From positions 62,001 to 126,000 of the forward strand of contig RMBW01000064.1 of NCBI GenBank assembly GCA_004009845.1: 64,000 bases of DNA, read 5' to 3'. Made by a program: the position numbers and the translations under genes. The notes beneath the pieces are model-generated. The model was not told the DNA's origin and searched no databases. It was given only the letters and a program-made list of their open reading frames with translations. The first letter of the stretch is position 1. Each line of letters starts with the position of its first letter. The stretch is from Davidsoniella eucalypti. Lineage: Eukaryota; Ascomycota; Sordariomycetes; Microascales; Ceratocystidaceae. Positions 60,112-64,000 of the stretch are shown here, in pieces.

Positions 60112-63100
60112 ATGGCGTCCCTACGGCGTCCAGAAAAAGATGAATATGAGATTGGCTGGATTTGTGCCTCACACCAGGAACTGTCTGCCGCTAGACTTAT
60201 GCTCGATGAGAAGTTTGACTCACCCGAAAGACAGTCTTCAGCTAGCTATCTCTATGGGCGCATTGGGAAACACAATGTGATTTTATATTGCCTACCATTA
60301 GTTGGCCAAACTCAAGCGGCCGCAGCTGCTACTGGCATGGCGAATGCCTTTTCTACATCTCTCCGCTTCATACTTTTGGTAGGAATCGGCGCCGGAATTC
60401 CCTCTCCAAACCATGATATTCGACTTGGTGATATTGTGGTCGGTACACCCTCAAATACATTTGGTGGTGTTGTTGCGTACGATTCTGGCAAACTCCTTAG
60501 TGATGGGCAGTTTCAACGACAAGGCCAACTCAACGCCCCTCCAAACATATTGCTGTCAGCACTGAACCTCTTACAATCCGATATCGATATTGGTGAACTC
60601 TTGTTTCCCAAATACATTGATAAAGCTCTACTGGCATGTACTGCAACGGCCAAGAAGCGTTTTGCAAGACCGGCCCCTCAAAGCGATAGATTATTCCGTG
60701 CAGAGCACATACATCAATCCAACGCCCCGACTTGCGACTCCTGTCCACCAGAATGGGAAGTACCGAGATCAACACGGGACAATGATGCTCCCGTGATGCA
60801 TCGCGGTGTTATTGCATCTGGAAACTCTGAGATACAAGATGCAACCAAGCGTGACCAACTACAACAAGAGATTGGGGCCATATGTGTGGAAATGGAGGCT
60901 GCCGGCACAACGCAGCAATTCCCATGTCTGGTTATTCGCGGCATTTCAGGTTATGCAGATAGCCACAAACAAGATGAGTGGCGTGGCTATTCTGCTCTCT
61001 CTGCCGCAGCCTATGCCAAAGGGCTCCTAGGCTATGTGAATAAGAGCGATATTAGTACCACGATACTTGTATCAAAATGCATCAGTAAGTTACATTGAAG
61101 CTCTGTTTAATAGAACTACCTGTATCGAGTATAGAATTCTAACATGTTCGTGAACTAGGTGGTTGTATCACCGAGAACACGAATAGACTGATTGACCACA
61201 ACGAAAACCTACACACTCGAATGATGAATCACAACGAAAACCTGCAGAGCCAAACGGTCGACAAGCAAAGGGAAACCGAGCTATTAAATTGCCATCAAAA
61301 CTTGAAATCTAGTCCTTACGAGCAACACAAAGACATGAACCCAGAAGCGGTGAAAGGGACGTGTGTCTGGACTCTCCGAAACCCTAAATTTACCAATTGG
61401 CTCAGCAACATGAACAACGACCTTATTTGGATTTCGGCTGATCCAGGTTGTGGAAAGTCGGTTTTGAGCAGGTTTCTCATCGATCAACAACTGATCAAAA
61501 GTTTCCCGCCAGCTTCAGCCTCCCCCGATTCTTCACCTTCGATTTGCTATTTTTTCTTTAAAGACAATGAAGCACAAAATAGTCTCGCCACAGCTCTTTG
61601 TGCAATCCTGCACCAGCTTTTCCACCACCAACCGGATCTACGGAAACATGCCTTGAGCCCTTGGAGACAAAACGGGACTGGACTTCAGAATGAAATAGCC
61701 ATACTCTGGAAAATCTTGCTTGCAGCCATCAGTGATGAATGTTTCACAAACACATTCATTGTTGTAGATGCCTTGGACGAGTGCTGTCGCAAAGATCAAT
61801 CCACGTTCATTCGTTTAGTCACTACATGGTTCACAACGACCAAAGATTCAAGGTGCTCCTCATGGCTGAAGATTTTGTGCACTAGTCGTCCCTATTGGGA
61901 TATATATGATAGCTTCTATCCTACCATCAGCGCCTTTCCTCATATCAAGCTTCCCATGGAAGATGAGGACGATTTGATTCGGGATGAGATCAATCTATTT
62001 GCGAAAACTCGCATTGCTAGGCTCAATACATTATCAGCAAATCACCGACATAGGATTGAAGACAGACTCCTCGGTACGAAAAATCGCACGTATCTGTGGA
62101 TCAACCTAGTGATAAAGGAAATCGAGTTGATGTCAAAGCGAGTTGGGTTTCACCCTAACGACGTCGATTTAGTTCCTGCTACAGTGGATGAAGCCTACCG
62201 AAATATCTTGAATCGAATTGAGCCTACCAATGTAAAACAATCCATCCTTATCCTTCAGATTGTTGTTGGTGCAAGACGCCCACTGACAGTTGGCGAGATG
62301 AGACTTGCCATCGAGTCGAAGGAACAAAGGTTGACTGGCATTCAAGGTGCTACAGCTGATTGCGGCCATGTTGAGGAGAGATTACGAGATTTATCTGGCC
62401 TGTTCATTTTCATCAAGGAGACCAGAGTTCACCTAATACACCAAACAGCCAAGGAGTTCTTATTGAAGACTTCTATTCCACTACATGGTGTACATCTCTC
62501 CTGTATTCCGGATACGACCGAAGGCATATTTTCCCAAATCTGCTGCGAATATCTACAACATGTATCGGCTAAGTCTCATACGATCACGAAACCTGCGGCA
62601 TCAGAATTCTACAACTATGTCATGGAAAACTGGTTCAGACACATCTGTGGGATACCTGCTACTTCGAACATGCGCCATCAATATGCCAAGCTTGCGATCG
62701 CGAATGGAGCTAATGTCAACTATGTGACTTCTCGCGGTGATACAGCTCTTATTCCAGCTTGCTCGGGAGGTCATCTTGACATTGCCAGGCTCTTGATCGA
62801 GAAGGGAGCTGATGTCAACTATGTGACTTATCTCAGTGATACAGCTCTTATTTCAGCTTGCAAAGAAGGTCACCTTGACATTGCCAGGCTCTTGGTCGAG
62901 AATGGAGCTGATGTCAACCATGAGACTTCTCGCGGTGATACAGCTCTTTTTTCAGCTTGCAAAGAAGGTCACCTTGACATTGCCAGGCTCTTGGTCGAGA
63001 ATGGAGCTGGTGTCAACTATGTGACTTCATATGTTGATACAGCTCTTATTTCAGCTTGCAAAGAAGGTCATCTTGACATTGCCAGGCTCTTGATCGAGAA

Positions 63101-64000
63101 TGGAGCTGGTGTCAACTATGTGACTTCATATGATGATACAGCTCTTATCTCAGCTTGCTCGGGAGGTCATCTTGACATTGCCAGGCTCTTGATCGAGAAT
63201 GGAGCTGATGTCGACCATAAGACTTATCTCAATGATACAGCTCTTATTTCAGCTTGCAAAGAAGGTCACCTTGACATTGCCAGGCTCTTGGTCGAGAATG
63301 GAGCTGATGTCAACTATAAGTGTTATCGTGGTAATACAGCTCTTATTCCAGCTTGCAAAGAAGGTCATCTTGACATTGCCAGGCTCTTGATCGAGAAGGG
63401 AACTGATGTCAACTATGTGACTTCTCGCGGTGATACAGCTTTTATTTCAGCTTGCTCGGGAGGTCATCTTGACATTGCCAGGCTCTTGATCGAGAAGGGA
63501 GCTGATGTCAACTATGTGACTCCTTATGTTGATACAGCTCTTTTTTCAGCTTGCAAAGAAGGTCATCTTGACATTGCCAGGCTCTTGATCGAGAAGGGAG
63601 CTGATGTCAACTATGTGACTTCTCGCGGTGATACAGCTCTTATTCCAGCTTGCTCGGGAGGTCATCTTGACATTGCCAGGCTCTTGATCGAGAAGGGAGC
63701 TGATATCAACCATGAGACTTCATGTGGTGATACAGCTCTTTTTTCAGCTTGCAAAGAAGGTCACCTTGACATTGCCAGGCTCTTGGTCGAGAATGGAGCT
63801 GGTGTCAACTATGTGACTTCATATGTTGATACAGCTCTTATTTCAGCTTGCAAAGAAGGTCACCTTGACATTGCCAGGCTCTTGGTCGAGAATGGAGCTG
63901 ATGTCAACTATGTGACTTCATATGTTGATACAGCTCTTATTTCAGCTTGCAAAGAAGGTCATCTTGACATTGCCAGGCTCTTGATCGAGAATGGAGCTGG
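60112..64000 (+). CDS. Fungal NLR: PNP_UDP - NACHT - ankyrin repeats (3' end beyond window)
   Basis: Exon 1 (60112-61084) joins exon 2 (61159 onward) across a 74-nt intron. The frame is open to the window end, giving at least 1271 residues. Residues 1-320 form a nucleoside-phosphorylase-like (PNP_UDP_1) domain: YEIGWICASHQELSAARLML, LLVGIGAGIP, LGDIVVGTP, GVIASGNSEI, ICVEMEAAGTTQQFPCLVIR, GYADSHKQDEWRGYSA. After a linker with two HNENL motifs comes NPEAVKGTCVWTLRNPKF, then a NACHT domain with P-loop DPGCGKS (about 419-425) and Walker B VVDALDEC (about 527-533). From about residue 841 there are 13 full ankyrin units of 33 aa (99 nt each) plus a partial one. Known fungal relatives act in non-self recognition and programmed cell death, and PNP domains of this kind have been shown to act on nucleotides such as ATP in immune contexts. 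Function here is inferred from architecture. Confidence 0.93.
62706..64000 (+). repeat. Homogeneous 99-nt ankyrin repeat array
   Basis: Units begin at 62706 and recur every 99 nt without a break (62805, 62904 ... 63894), 13 complete units and the start of a 14th at 63993. The core GHLDIARLL is constant. Differences concentrate in a few codons: GA[D/G]VN[Y/H][V/E/K]T and the next two or three residues, [I/F][P/S]AC, [SG/KE]G, L[I/V]E[K/N]. All changes keep frame. Confidence 0.95.

Overview
The window looks like nuclear DNA of a filamentous ascomycete (Pezizomycotina, perhaps Eurotiomycetes; the class is an inference). The reasons are short GT-AG introns with CTAAC-like branch sites, long pyrimidine-rich leaders before regulator genes, a fungal-type intron-containing tRNA-Gly(GCC), a decayed non-LTR retrotransposon and a fungal PNP-NACHT-ankyrin NLR gene. 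No taxon can be named from the sequence alone.

Layout. 1-7.6 kb is gene-poor and ends in a pyrimidine-rich leader for a two-PAS-domain protein (7.6-9.5 kb). 10.3-24.3 kb is the densest block: Yip4-type Golgi membrane protein (+), Yrb2-like Ran-binding protein (+), a calponin-homology coiled-coil protein (-) whose 3' end is broken, an NDUFAF2-like complex I assembly factor (+), a conserved-looking protein of unknown function (-), and a 44-residue spliced mini-gene (-). 24.3-27.3 kb is empty. 27.3-30.0 kb is a Zn2Cys6 regulator (-). A tRNA-Gly (-) at 30.5 kb sits about 58 bp from a decayed LINE (30.66-33.65 kb). An unrecognised gene (-) with a complex leader lies at 36.6-38.3 kb. 38.8-48.2 kb is essentially gene-free. 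A C2H2 zinc-finger regulator (+) with a long spliced leader occupies 48.2-50.9 kb. A relic of an RBR/IBR ubiquitin-ligase domain lies at 53.4-53.7 kb. Housekeeping genes follow: triosephosphate isomerase (+), mitochondrial ribosomal protein mL43 (-), and U1-70K (+, divergent from mL43). From 59.4 kb to the end there is an inverted ankyrin terminal exon, then a PNP-NACHT NLR gene whose 99-nt ankyrin array runs off the window end.

Functions. Most genes are independent housekeeping or regulatory loci, and no operon-like pathway cluster is visible. The accessory end is the NLR locus. A nucleoside-phosphorylase-type N-terminal domain, a NACHT switch and a nearly homogeneous ankyrin array fit the architecture of fungal non-self-recognition receptors, and the inverted ankyrin exon upstream could exchange sequence with the array. 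Other points worth following are two regulator genes with ATGA-overlapping upstream ORFs, a 309-codon open frame behind the yrb2-like stop codon, and the conserved calponin-like C-terminus stranded behind a frameshift and two stops.
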